A stretch of 64,000 nt of DNA from the NCBI RefSeq assembly GCF_050908995.1, contig NC_135119.1, forward strand, positions 5,270,001 through 5,334,000, read 5' to 3'. Of this stretch, positions 11,444 through 22,379 are shown in pieces; within the stretch, counting starts at the first letter, position 1; each line of letters begins with the position of its first letter. The notes beneath the pieces were generated by a model. The model was not told the origin of the DNA. It made no database searches and was given only the letters and a program-made list of their open reading frames with translations. Position numbers and translations under genes: made by a program. The stretch is from Andrena cerasifolii. Taxonomy: Eukaryota > Arthropoda > Insecta > Hymenoptera > Andrenidae.

Positions 11444-12762
11444 TATTAAAGATATTAAAGATAATATCTGTATTTAATAATTATCGTGTTAATTTAATTT
11501 TTCCATAATTAATTTCAATTAGTCTCTAGATGAGTAGGTACACGAAGCTGAATAGAATAAAAAATAAAACAGTATCGTTTCTGAACAGATATTAAAGATA
11601 ATATCTGTATTTAATAATTATCGTGTTAATTTAATTTTTCCATAATTAATTTCAATTAGTCTCTAGATGAGTAGGTACACGAAGCTGAATAGAATAAAAA
11701 ATAAAACAGTATCGTTTCTGAACAGATATTAAAGATAATATCTGTATTTAATAATTATCGTGTTAATTTAATTTTTTTAAATAATTAATTTCAATTAATC
11801 TCTAGATGAGTAGGTACACGAAGCTGAATGAAATAAAAAATAAAACAGTATCGTTTCTGAACAGATATTAAAGATAATATCTGTATTTAATAATTATCGC
11901 CTTAATTTAATTTTTCCAAAATTAATTTCAATTAGTCTCTAGATGAGTAGGTACACGAAGCTGAATAGAATAAAAAATAAAACAGTATCGTTTCTGAACA
12001 GATATTAAAGATAATATCTGTATTTAATAATTATCGTGTTAATTTAATTTTTCCATAATTAATTTCAATTAGTCTCTAGATGAGTAGGTACACGAAGCTG
12101 AATAGAATAAAAAATAAAACAGTATCGTTTCTGAACAGATATTAAAGATAATATCTGTATTTAATAATTATCGTGTTAATTTAATTTTTTTAAATAATTA
12201 ATTTCAATTAATCTCTAGATGAGTAGGTACACGAAGCTGAATGAAATAAAAAATAAAACAGTATCGTTTCTGAACAGATATTAAAGATAATATCTGTATT
12301 TAATAATTATCGCCTTAATTTAATTTTTCCAAAATTAATTTCAATTAGTCTCTAGATGAGTAGGTACACGAAGCTGAATAGAATAAAAAATAAAACAGTA
12401 TCGTTTCTGAACAGATATTAAAGATAATATCTGTATTTAATAATTATCGTGTTAATTTAATTTTTCCATAATTAATTTCAATTAGTCTCTAGATGAGTAG
12501 GTACACGAAGCTGAATAGAATAAAAAATAAAACAGTATCGTTTCTGAACAGATATTAAAGATAATATCTGTATTTAATAATTATCGTGTTAATTTAATTT
12601 TTCCATAATTAATTTCAATTAGTCTCTAGATGAGTAGGTACACGAAGCTGAATGGAATAAAAAATAAAACAGTATCGTTTCTGAACAGATATTAAAGATA
12701 ACATCTGCCTTTAATAATTATCGTCTTAATTTAATTTCTCTATAATTAATTTCAGTTACACG
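11444..12762 (+). repeat. 137/139 bp tandem satellite with three-unit higher-order repeat
   Basis: Nine full units plus a diverged partial one. Unit starts, at CTGAACAGATATTAAAG, are 11581, 11718, 11857, 11994, 12131, 12270, 12407, 12544 and 12681; the first unit begins near 11444. Spacing is 137, 139, 137, 137, 139, 137, 137, 137. The 139 bp variant has TTTTTTAAATAATT instead of TTTTCCATAATT, plus GAATGAAAT. The following unit has ATCGCCTTAAT instead of ATCGTGTTAAT. These variants recur in step, so 11581-11993 and 11994-12406 are two copies of a 413 bp higher-order unit. Each unit has a small palindrome GATATTAAAGATAATATC. The sequence is AT-rich and non-coding. Confidence 0.96.
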
Positions 12763-13410
12763 GTCATCTAAAGAGGGTTCTTCATTTAGCCATTATACAT
12801 AATGCAGAATTGTTTCAAAAACTAAATTTTTGGCAAGAGTCTGAAAGCAGAGGAGTATCTTGTGATTGCAATATGATGGAAGCCAATGTGATAATTACTA
12901 TGCTGTGCAACGAAGATTAAAGCTTTTACTATGATGTGTCGACAAATGTAACCAATCAGGAAAAAGTTCGGGCATGTGGACGAAAATGGCAGGGGGCATA
13001 CATAATTCGAGGGCGAAGAACGCGAAACAGACCATATGCTTTTTTCTACTCGGTAATTTCTCGAAATTGCCCATGAAATTCGGGATGGCCCGTCGAAATT
13101 CCCCTGTAATTTCTCGTAACCAGAACGCCAAACGGAATGTTAGCTTCGCACGATTGCACTCGATTCATTTCGCCCGCGCTGCAAAATGCGACGGTACGAC
13201 AAATGCGTAGAAAATATAAACTGCTATAATTTACAGTTTTCCATCTCGCAGGTTTTGCTTCAACTAAAATTCAGAATTACTAAAGTTGCAACTCCTACTT
13301 ACGAAACAGAATACACAATATAAACGAGCCATTTAATCTTATTTTCCTCCCCAAAATTAATAAACTGAACTGAAAAAATAAACTGAAATTAATAAACTGA
13401 TCAATAAATA
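12763..13410. other. Unique DNA, nothing recognised
   Basis: Two short frames overlap on opposite strands around 12898-13210. No similarity to known proteins was recognised. Confidence 0.3.
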
Positions 13411-13412
13411 TA

Positions 13413-13996
13413 CAGGGTAGGGCAGGGAATTATCCCTAACTTCTAGGAGGCAGTGAGAAGGGATGGAAAGTGTTGGGAGGGTGGGGATCTGCTCAAATGA
13501 TGCAGTAATTCGGGAAGTTTTCGTTAACGCCACTGTCAGTCGCAACAATGACGTGTCGAGCGAACAGCGCGCTTTTGCGGTCGAAACCTTCTTTTCCCAA
13601 AACAGGTCTATTCTCGCGGTTCAGCGTGCTATGCGTACTCGCTATCACATTCCACCTAGAAACGCTGTTCCTGACCGAAAATTGATTACGTTGTGGGTAG
13701 AGAAGTTTCGTAGATGTGGGAGTGTTTTAAAAAAGAGGGTTGGAGCACAGAGGACCAGTCGAACACCGGAAAACATCGAGCGTCTAACAAGGTCTATTTT
13801 GCGGTCTCCTAGTATTCAGCTAGTAAGCATCCGTTCGCTCTGGGCCCTTCTAGCCGTACTGTGTGTTGTTCACAAATTCATGAAATAAACTTCCAAGGTT
13901 AATGTATCGACAGCAAAAGATAACTTTCTTCTACCCTTTTCAGTTTTTTTTTTAAATCCATTTTCAAAGTTAGGGATAATCCCCTGCCCCACCCTT
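13413..13996 (+). mobile_element. Deleted Tc1/mariner-type element with transposase N-terminus
   Basis: TA at 13411-13412 and 13997-13998 flanks ends CAGGGTAGGGCAGGGAATTA and, reverse-complemented, AAGGGTGGGGCAGGGGATTA. The inverted repeat continues through TCCCTAACTT, about 30 bp with few mismatches. The interior holds the start of a transposase (13463-13888) and then jumps to the right end, so the catalytic DDE/D domain has been lost. At 584 bp it is an internal deletion derivative of a longer autonomous element. Confidence 0.88.
13463..13888 (+). pseudogene. Transposase N-terminal helix-turn-helix remnant (DUF4817-like), frameshifted
   Basis: The 141-residue frame contains, at about residues 33-95, a helix-turn-helix of the kind annotated DUF4817 in insect Tc/mariner-type elements. 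It reads SSEQRAFAVETFF, then AVQRAMRTRYHIPPRNAVP, then LWVEKFRRCGSVLKK. The pattern 'EQRAF-hydrophobic-F', 'VQRAF-R-F' and 'KF-TGSV' is typical of the family. This part would bind the element's inverted repeats. Residues 1-30 are probably read-through of non-coding sequence, so the true start is uncertain. Near 13825-13840 the frame is lost: an adjacent frame continues with ALGPSSRTVCCSQIHEINF, which resembles the next part of the bipartite DNA-binding region. No DDE/D catalytic domain follows. It is a dead fragment within the TA-flanked element. Confidence 0.82.
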
Positions 13997-13998
13997 TA

Positions 13999-14913
13999 AT
14001 TTACTTCGTTAATTCAAGAACCTCAGGCTTTGAGGGCTTAAAAGTAATACTGTAGCATTACCTGCTCCTATTAATTGCTACTGTTATTAAATTACGCCAA
14101 CAAAGTGTGAAGTAAATTTAAGTAGGTGCCACTTTACTGAGAATCAAACTGTAACATTGTAAATGGAGTGAGGCGTTGGCATTGCTGGCAAACGTGGATT
14201 AATTGAGATCTTGAGGAATGAACAAACACACGGTGGCTAAATGCGCTAGGGCGGGATTCGAGCGAGCAGCATCAGGATGCACGAATGCCAAAAGTGAAGT
14301 GCATATATTAGAATGTCCCGTCGTGAATCCGATGGACGCGCAGCCGGCTCATGAAAATGACACGTCCGTTCATAATACCGGGGCTTCGTCACCCCCAGAG
14401 CGTCGACCTTAAGCCGGTGGTAAGCCTCCCTCGTGATCCGGATTGTCGAATCGGGGGTCGATCAGCAGGCAGATCCTAACGCGGACACGGACGACTGGGT
14501 CGAAGGATGATTTAGTGGTAGCCCGCATTCAGGAGGGGTACGTACGGTCTCGCACCACGTGGGCGGGGACACCAGTGGGATTGATGCCACCACGCACGTG
14601 CCTATTTTGCATTCTACCGCACCTACACTATCACTTCTGCGGACACGCTTTAAAACAATTAAGAGATCACCTTTCTGAGGTCAGGAATAAGACGAGGAAC
14701 GAGAAAACACATATTCTAGTGAATAGTGACATTGAAAAATCTTTCAGATGAAAGTTGGACAACTTCGTGAAGATATTGCACAGTGGGTGTGACTTCTGTG
14801 TAGGTGGATGTGCTTCCGACATTTAAATGTCAACTTTTTTTTAATAGGATCGTGTAGGTACCTTTTTCAAGTAAGATGGCAGTGCCAGGAATGACGAAAC
14901 AAATAGCTGCATC
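13999..14913. other. Unique DNA, nothing recognised
   Basis: Moderately GC-rich between 14220 and 14630 with short overlapping frames. No known family and no repeat ends were recognised. Confidence 0.3.
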
Positions 14914-15113
14914 CAGGGTTGCCAGGCGTACTGAATAAATGGCGGTGTGCCGACCTATATGACGTCGCACATATGTTCTCTTTGGTCGTACGGTGTAGGA
15001 GAAGGGGAACACTTGTATTTGGTTGGTGACGCCGTGACGTCATACCACCGCTAAGCCAATCCAAGTCAAGTGACGTCATATATGCCAGTACGGCGTACTG
15101 CCTGGCAACCCTG
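14914..15113. mobile_element. hAT-like MITE
   Basis: The ends CAGGGTTGCCAGGCGTACT and, in reverse complement, CAGGGTTGCCAGGCAGTAC are inverted repeats. Flanking octamers GCTGCATC and CCTGCATT agree at six of eight positions, compatible with a decayed 8-bp duplication. The 200 bp interior contains three TGACGTCA-like palindromic motifs and no coding sequence. CAGGG ends and an 8-bp duplication favour hAT. Confidence 0.68.
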
Positions 15114-15204
15114 CCTGCATTCGTGGAGGTTATTGAAGGTCGTTTTGCCAATTAATACAGTACTTTTGGACTGGTTAAGAGTAGGAAGCTTAAGAATATG
15201 GTTT

Positions 15205-15357
15205 GTTGGTTTTTAGAAACTAGGTTTGAAAACCGGTATATATTTATAAATTTGTAAAATTCGAAAACCGGTTTTGTAAATTTAAAAAACCGGTTTTATA
15301 TACTAGAATTAATATACAGAAATGAATTAGTTATTTAATTAAAAACGTTAACATTTT
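15205..15357 (-). mobile_element. Fragment of AACCGGTT-rich hAT family
   Basis: This piece (GAAAACCGGT, TTATAAATTTGTAAAA, AAAAAACCGGTTTT, TTTAATTAAAAACGTTAA) matches the right-hand end of the complete element at 62156-62777 in reverse complement. It stops where the long palindrome at 15363 begins, so it is a truncated or interrupted copy. Confidence 0.6.
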
Positions 15358-15362
15358 ACACA

Positions 15363-15606
15363 GTGCAAATGATGAGGCGCCGACTTAAAAAATATGAGAG
15401 TCGTAGATGAAATAAGGAAAAAAATTATTTTTTACTTTCTAGTGCATTTTTATTATTTTGATGTCGGTTTTAATTTTGTTTTAAATTTTGTTATTTTTAA
15501 CTTTTTAGTTTTTAAAATAATAATATTTTATATATATATATTTATTTTATATATTTTATATTTTATATTTTATATATTATTTATTTATTTTATATATTTT
15601 ATATTT

Positions 15607-15647
<41 letters not shown>

Positions 15648-15807
15648 TATTATTTTAAAAACTAAAAAGTTAAAAATAAAAAAATTTTAAAAAGAATTAA
15701 AACCGACATCAAAATAATAAAAATGCACTAGAAAGTAAAAAATAATTTTTTTCCTTATTTAATCTACGACTCTCATATTTTTTAAGTCGGCGCCTCATCA
15801 TTTGCAC
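15363..15807. repeat. 445 bp near-perfect palindrome with TA-rich core
   Basis: Left arm 15363-15530 begins GTGCAAATGATGAGGCGCCG and the right arm 15640-15807 ends with its exact reverse complement. The arms match for about 165 bp with a few differences. The centre (about 15530-15645) is an AT/TA microsatellite including a (TA)n run near 15613-15640. Open frames here are low-complexity artefacts. It may be a foldback transposon, but no clear target duplication was found, so it could also be a simple inverted duplication. Confidence 0.85.
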
Positions 15808-15929
15808 AACATGCTGAAGAGATATGCGCGTACGTACATAAAATAATTATAATTAGGTGACAATAGTCTATTATTAACCAGAACTGGCAAAATATAGGGC
15901 CCATGTTGACGCAGTGTAGGATGGGACCA

Positions 15930-16076
15930 CCGGGGCATCACCCTCTTTCGAATAAAAAAAAATCCTCAAAATCGGTCCTGATGCTGAGGAGTTATCCGAA
16001 GACAAACATTAAAAAAAAAATAAATAAGGTTCGAATCTATGACCTCCTCCTTTTTGAAGTCGAATAAAAATAAAAT
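15930..16076 (+). mobile_element. Probable non-LTR retrotransposon (RTE-like) 3' fragment
   Basis: The order ACCCTCTTTCGAATAAAAAA, AAAATCGGTCCTGATGCTGA, GAGGAGTTATCCGAAGACAAAC, GACCTCCTCCTTTTTGAAGTCGAATAAAA resembles the 3' tails of RTE-type LINEs common in insects. These carry an 'AAAATCGGT...' block, then 'CCTCCTTTTTGAAGTCG', then a short A/T tail. A cleaner example is at 26005-26188. The assignment is from memory of the general pattern and not from an alignment. Confidence 0.4.
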
Positions 16077-16736
16077 TCGACAACTACTATTTTATCAAAA
16101 ACAATATGCGGCAGTCGTTGTCAACGTTAGAAGTGAATCTTTCGTACACAGCTTGACGTTTCAGATCGTGCTTTTCCTATTCTACAAAACTATTACTCAC
16201 TGCTGCCGTATAATCCTACTCCAGGCTGGAAATCACATAATTCATTGGTTTCACAGTTCTGGGAATCGCACGCGAGGAATCGTCACTGTTATTACACAAT
16301 GGACCATTCTATTCCATTATTCCTGTTCCGCGAAAACCCCGCAGAGATAAGCATATCGTCGCGATGCAATATACATAGCTAAGAGCGGGGCGCCTGTACG
16401 CCTGCCACGAATTAATGAATGTAAAATAGGCCAACGATCCAGACACGTCTTCCGGTTTTTATGCAGAATCACAGGCCGCCGGAGCAAAATCTTTTCGCTG
16501 CGATATTTCGGTCGTTTTTCTATACATAAACACTTTCGCGGGGAGAAAATGGAAAAATATATCAAGATCGCTAATATAATTAGTTGATAAAGTACTGCAA
16601 ATATTCATTTTGAAAATAATATGAGGATTACGTGGTTCAACCCTTCCTTATTCTGTTGCCAATTATATCTTCCTATCACGTCAACTTTTATTTATTTAAC
16701 TATCTTATGTAGCGATCGATAACTGGTGCAGTGAAG
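16077..16736. other. Unique DNA, nothing recognised
   Basis: Short frames on both strands only; no known family. Confidence 0.3.
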
Positions 16737-17027
16737 TTAACCCTTAACTGGTATACTGTTTTTGGCAAACGTGACTGGTATACTGGGGTCGTGGCAGACC
16801 CCAAATAAAAAAGGGCACAGAAATTTGTAAAGTCGACACTAGAGCAACCACTATGAATATTTTCTTCTTAGGTGGTAATGTAGAAAATAATAGAAGCGTA
16901 GAAAGTTAAACTATTATTATAAAATTAATTAGAAATTCAGTTTACCAACTTAGACAACCGAAAATTGTACATCGAACTTTGGGTGCTTGGGGTCACGAGC
17001 GACCCCAGGATACCAGTTAAGGGTTAA
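16737..17027 (+). mobile_element. piggyBac-like MITE, family A copy 3
   Basis: TTAA at 16737-16740 and 17024-17027 flanks perfect 14 bp ends CCCTTAACTGGTAT. It has the same orientation as copy 1, and close similarity to copies 2 and 4, which are inverted. The interior is non-coding. Confidence 0.92.
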
Positions 17028-18296
17028 AAGAATTATTTTACTGTTTCTTTATATTTTCATCTTACACGTCGAATTTTCATAGGTTGCATATGGAGTGTAT
17101 GCTATTTTGTTATAGTGCCAAGTTTGTCGCAGAACGTGTTTAAGTTTTAACAGGGAAGACTTCGAAGTTCAAATGACTGCAAAATCGCCTCGAATGACAA
17201 AGACAAGAAGGCTAACGCTGATAAGAGATAAGGAGTGACCGCGTTTGAGACTTGTTTCTTATCGCCTATTGCAACTAGGGAAGTTTTACTGCTAAGACTT
17301 CAACGAAAGCCTGAAGAAGTTATACGACCTTTGTTCTTTGAATATTACCTTTATCAAAAAAAGGAATAAAATTGAGTATTACCTTTAACAAAGGAATGTA
17401 ATCAATGCCAATGATATACTTCGTACATAGTTATATTAGAATATTTAACAATGAGGGGAAATTATTTTTTTCTGTGAATGATTTTCGAAGTATAAAATAT
17501 TTCGTAATGAGGGGTGGGGCATCCGTTCGATTTACAAAGAAACTAGGAAGGAATTAGATCGTGCTATGCAGGTATATAAAACACCTGCAGATTTATGCAT
17601 TTTAATATTCAATTATGGAAAAATAGGCGGTGGCAAGGGTTAATTTTTGCATAAAATTGCCGATCAACAATGGGTTAAATTGGCTTCTTTTGAAAGTGCA
17701 GAGTGCGCTTATTTTTCTCTCCTATTTCCCAGAACTGTCGTCGGGTACGAGAATATATTAAAGGTTACATATTTTCAAATGTGAAAAATCTTTGATACTA
17801 CGAAGAAAGGTTACAAAGACTTCTCGGAATGCTCGAGTTGATTCTATTACGCCGCACCAAGTCACCTTTTATGTTGACTGAGTAATAATAAATATATGAT
17901 GCAACGCAAGTGGAATAAAAAAGATCTTACGCCATTGCATCTTTTATTCAGGTTCATCGTTATCTTTGAGGAAAGTTTAATTACGAATTTTCTGATACCT
18001 TGGAAATTCATATAATCCTTAATAATGAATCATTTTCTCTGTTACTGGCAAGGCCACTATATTGTAAGAAAGATATGTGATAACGCAATGGACAAAGAAT
18101 TCAATTATGTCGCTATCCTCTCTCAGCTTCAACGAGTATAAAATAAAAAACGTTAAATTATTTTAGTCCATATGTTTAATCCTTGCAAATTCATTCGATA
18201 TCATTTACTCCTATTTGTATTCTTTTGCACTATTCACAAAGCAGTGATAATAAGAAAAATTGTCAAAACGTGTACCGAATGATAGTAATTTTGTGT
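17028..18296. other. AT-rich unique DNA
   Basis: No mobile-element ends, RNA genes or protein families recognised. Confidence 0.35.
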
Positions 18297-19187
18297 TACA
18301 GTCTCCATAAGTCGAAAATATTCTTCATTCCCTTTCGCTTCGTCGTAAACACCTCTACAACTCAAAATAAAATTTCCTTAAGTCGAACTATATTTTCCAT
18401 GTTAAATTATATATTTCACCTCTACAACTCGAATTTAGAAGAACTCTAGCCTCCTCTACAAGTCGAAATTTACTTCTACATATGTATTAAAAAATTCGAA
18501 AGATCTCAAAATATTGAGGAAAATATTTTCTCTGCATTATTCACGATTGAAAATGCTATCGATTTACAATACACTAAAAGGTTGGCACAAAGCAAAATCA
18601 CAAAATTTTTTAATATGTAATAAAGAGTAATATTTCGAGCATAAAATGTGTCTTACAATTATTTTTATACATGCAGGTATATATGTAGTACATGCGTTGT
18701 AGGTACATTTAATTATAGGTATACAATAAACAATTGACCTTTAAAACTTGTATTTGTCTTGCTTTACAGCTTCACAGGTTGAAAAATTAACAGTCTTACA
18801 AAGTCTCATTAAGTCGAATTTTCGTTTCTTGAACCTCTCTTACTAGAATCCTCGATAAGCCGAAACCTCTATTGGGAAATACTGTGAGAGCGCCATCTAC
18901 TTAAGTAAGCTCTGTAATCGGGTCAATGGCGTTACAAGACTGGTGTCACGCAAGTATTGAAACAGTGCAATAATGTTTTTGTCATTAAATAGTCCGTTAA
19001 ATTTTACAAAATCGATGATCAAACAGTCGAAATTCCCAATACTGCCAATTACATGTGACAGCTAACCCGATTAGACTGCTTTAATTTTCGCCACCAGATG
19101 GCGTAGCGGAAATAAGAAAATGCCAATAATTCCAAGATTTTTTCCCTTCCCTTGAGATTCGAGTTATCAAGGTTCGACTGTATTTGT
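18297..19187. mobile_element. Degenerate Tigger/pogo-like remnant
   Basis: The right end, read in reverse complement from 19187, is ACAGTCGAACCTTGATAACT, close to the CAGT(A/C)GAACCTCGATAA ends typical of Tigger/pogo elements. At the left, CAGTCTCCATAAGTCGAAAA (from 18297) is a decayed counterpart. Between them, motifs such as CCTCTACAACTCGAA, CCTCTACAAGTCGAA and CCTCGATAAGCCGAAACCTC recur at about 18350, 18418, 18452 and 18850. They look like extra copies of the terminal binding site. No transposase was found. Confidence 0.45.
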
Positions 19188-19288
19188 GAATCAGACATAC
19201 ATTTAGGTGATAATTGTTTAGACTATAAGTATAAAACCCGTAATTTCAAGGAATGAATAGCTAATTGAACAGCCCTTGTAGAAAACAC

Positions 19289-19827
19289 CAGGGCTGTGGA
19301 GTCGGAGTCGGAGTTCAGAAGGAATTTCTGATTACCGGAGTCGGAGTCGAAAAAATATAAGTATGCCCACTCCAACACCGACTCCATATTAGTAAATTTT
19401 ATAAAAATCCGAGTCTGTTGAGCTCTACGTGTTTATACACGCTAGCGATATATTATTGTTTAACACTCGTACGACAAATGCGGGGTCATTTTGGCCCAAC
19501 TTTGACAAAGTCGCCAACGGAGTTTTCGAACGACACTCGTTGTCGCTCTAAAGCAACATTGTCGGCACTTTTTTTCTGTAAAAAGTGTGGATCAATAAGT
19601 ATTTAATAAAACATAATCTTTATTTACAGAGAAACAAATTTAGTCTGTTGTCTGATTATTAACATCGGATAGAATACCCAGTCTTATATATGTATACACA
19701 CACACATGTACCGAGTATATTAAGAATCTATTATAAAGGCAGGAGTCGGAGTCGGGGTGGGAGTCGGTGGTAAAATAAAAAAGAGGAGTCGGAGTCGGGA
19801 GTTTTGCCTGCCTACTCCGCAGCCCTG
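19289..19827. mobile_element. hAT-type element with perfect 8-bp target duplication
   Basis: GAAAACAC lies immediately outside both ends (19281-19288 and 19828-19835). The element starts CAGGGCTGTGGAGTCGGAGT and ends with the matching inverted sequence CCGCAGCCCTG. Clusters of GGAGTCGGAGTCGG repeats lie near both ends. CAGGGCTG...CAGCCCTG with GAGTCGG repeats is a widespread animal hAT MITE type. A sequence near 19459 (TTAACACTCGTACGACAAAT, then GGGTCATTTTGGCCC) may be one end of another TTAA element inside it, but no partner end was seen. Confidence 0.9.
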
Positions 19828-19947
19828 GAAAACACTGCAAGTGCGAAAAATCAAATTCTATATTATAGTAAGCATTAACATTGGCACATAGGACATTTTC
19901 CACTAAAATATCTTTTTTTACTTTCGGCACTGGCGAGGAAGATTACA

Positions 19948-20330
19948 TCCCTAGTAGCACAAAATATTGAATGCACGTACATCCAATATTAAAAAGAGGT
20001 TCAATCTCTTTTTGATATTTAAATATACATACAATATTTATTCTAGATTAAGAAGCAAATATTTTTTCCAAATATACTGCAAATATTCATTTTACATTAT
20101 GAAAAAATTTTTTTTTTCAAATATAAAGTAAATATTTATTTAATATTGGAAACATTTTTTTATATCCCACGAATATTTAGCTCATATTTTCTAAACATTT
20201 ATTTCACATTTTTAGTACGTGTATATAATATTTAGAATCAACATTATTTTCATATTAAAAAATGTGGCTAAAAAAATATTTTTTTAATATTCGGAAAAAA
20301 TATTTAACCAATATTTTGTGCTACTAGGGA
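19948..20330. mobile_element. MITE with CCCTAGTAGCAC ends and AATATT iterons
   Basis: The ends TCCCTAGTAGCACAAAATAT and its reverse complement enclose 383 bp. The hexamer AATATT occurs about 13 times exactly, and more often with one change, throughout the interior, usually in contexts like CAAATATT or AATATTTA. The flanking dinucleotides suggest an AT or TA duplication, but this is not decisive. No coding sequence. Confidence 0.8.
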
Positions 20331-20332
20331 TA

Positions 20333-21659
20333 TGTCCAGAGGTAGTGGAAATAATATTCTTCAACTTCAACCAAATATTCCCCAAGTGATCACCAACTAC
20401 ATATATCTTTATTTACGCAACATCTATCTACGTTACAGGAGTGGGCCTATGATCGACAGCCAAAGTAAAGCACCGCTGCACCGAGTGCCTCAGCGAGCCC
20501 TAATAAGCGCTGATAAATGTAACGTCCTTCAGTTTAATATCATAATCCAACTATCACATGCAACGCAGTTAAATAAAACGACCGCGTAAAGTATACGCTT
20601 TACGACGGCCGTATTATGAACTTCAAGGCAGTTCCGAATCAGCGGGTTTAATGACACAGTTTCCTTCCTCGTGATTGCTCGTACGATCGAAAATCGGCTG
20701 GATGCTGTACGATCTCCACAGAGGTTCGATTCATTGCAGGGGGTGAAGGCGGGGGCGGTGCAGGGTGGAGGAACGATGTAGACTCGGAGTGAGACGGGAA
20801 AAAGGAACGACAGGCGTGGACGGAACTGTGGCAGCTGCAACTCGGCACCGACGCGGCCGGAGAGACAGAGGACTGGGTGGAGCGGTGAAGATATCACGAA
20901 CATACGGTTCACTTGTTCTCGGCTTACACGTTAATTTATATCTGTGTTTCGGCCTCCGAGGCTTGGTACCATGGAACTGTGTACTTAACAGATATTCTCT
21001 GGGCCGATCTCGAATATATAAAAATATTTAACATTTCCTTCAGCCGACTGTCTCCTCGAGCGCGCAAGGTGTAAATCATCCATTGTTGTCGGGCCACGCG
21101 CGTTTCAATATCTCGCAGGATATCTTTCGCGCAGAGGTAGAAATATGTCCATTGAACTTGTTCAGGTGCTTGCTCATCGTGTGTACATAGAATGCCACTT
21201 TCCAGTGTCGCGTGGCGTGTATACCTACTTGTTTCTCAGACAGTTTGTGCCGTGCAGGGTGCATTGTGAAATGTGCAAGAATTTGCAGAATATAGTAGCT
21301 CGATAGAAGCGAGTAAACAAATGCATGCATATGCAGTCGCGTTCAGTAAGAAACCTAGGATTAGGTAGTGTGCATTGACGGGGGTACAGGACTATTGAAA
21401 TCTTGGAAGATCGATTTTTTTTTATTAGTATTAATTCTGAAAGTGTGACCTTTTGCGAACATTTGCAACCTAATTAGTAAAAATTTAAATTCACAGATTC
21501 ACCTAGGATATTTTAAATCGATGATGTTAATACTGGTTTATGGGGGCTTAAAGTTCAAGAATGCGGCGAACTTATTTTTCTGCTGAATAATTCGCGAAAA
21601 GCTCGCAAGTAGATAGAATAAACAATTGAGAAAAATATTCTTACGCTTTTTGTTATCTA
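20333..21659. other. Unique DNA with GC-rich core
   Basis: The block 20640-21000 is GC-rich and open in several frames on both strands; no known protein was recognised. The rest to 21659 is ordinary AT-rich sequence. Confidence 0.3.
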
Positions 21660-22379
21660 TTAAGGGTACCCTTCGGTCAAAATGCTTGAAAAGCACGCGA
21701 TATTCTTGAATTAAAAAAAAAAAAACTGAACGAGATACAGTAAAAATGCTTTTTAGGATTTATTACTTTATATTTGAGGAATAAACAAAAAAATTATTGT
21801 TTGAATTTTATCAATTTCTGCCTTAGATATACGGCATTCATTGTACCACTGTAGAAATTACAGCTCTCGACGGGCGCCACTGTAAAAAGATTAATTATGG
21901 ACCGATTTCAAAAATTCTTACGGCATTCTATTCATAATTAGACTCTCTATCGCCTTATCCGCAAAGAGTAATTTTGGATCGTCCATTTCTTTTTTATGAA
22001 CAGATTTATACATAGAAAAACTGTTTTTTTGCAACATTGTGCTTAAACGTGTGCTAAAAATCGCCGGATTGTTTGTTTGCAATGAAGTTGCATAAAGTAA
22101 TAACCATTCACATATATTTTAAGAATATTTTTAGTTTTTTTATTTCAGACGATCCTGTGACGAGTTCTGATGGCTCCCGTCAAGAGCTGTAATTTCTACA
22201 GTGGTACAATGAGTTCCGTAAAATTCAAGCAATAATTTTTTTGTTTGCCCTGCAAATATGTAGTCATAATGTGCAAAAAGCTTTTTACTGTATGTTATTT
22301 TACCGTATGTCAGTTTCTTTTTGTTTAATTCACGAAAATCACGTATTTTTCAAGCGCGTTGACCGGAGGGTACCCTTAA
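21660..22379. mobile_element. TTAA-flanked foldback element with GGGTACCC ends
   Basis: TTAA at 21660-21663 and 22376-22379 flanks GGGTACCCT ends. The arms continue with CGGTCAA, GCTTGAAAA and CACG. They extend some 220 bp inward, including GTACCACTGTAGAAATTACA at about 21843 and its reverse complement at about 22190. The 712 bp interior has no transposase. TTAA duplications occur in piggyBac and Kolobok elements; the G-rich ends here favour neither clearly. Confidence 0.82.

Noticed and set aside
11444..12762. CRISPR or replication-origin iterons
   Set aside because: Head-to-tail 137/139 bp units without spacers or an initiator gene. A satellite explains it fully.
15394..15642. 82-codon hydrophobic frame resembling a membrane protein
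   Set aside because: Translation of an AT/TA low-complexity palindrome.
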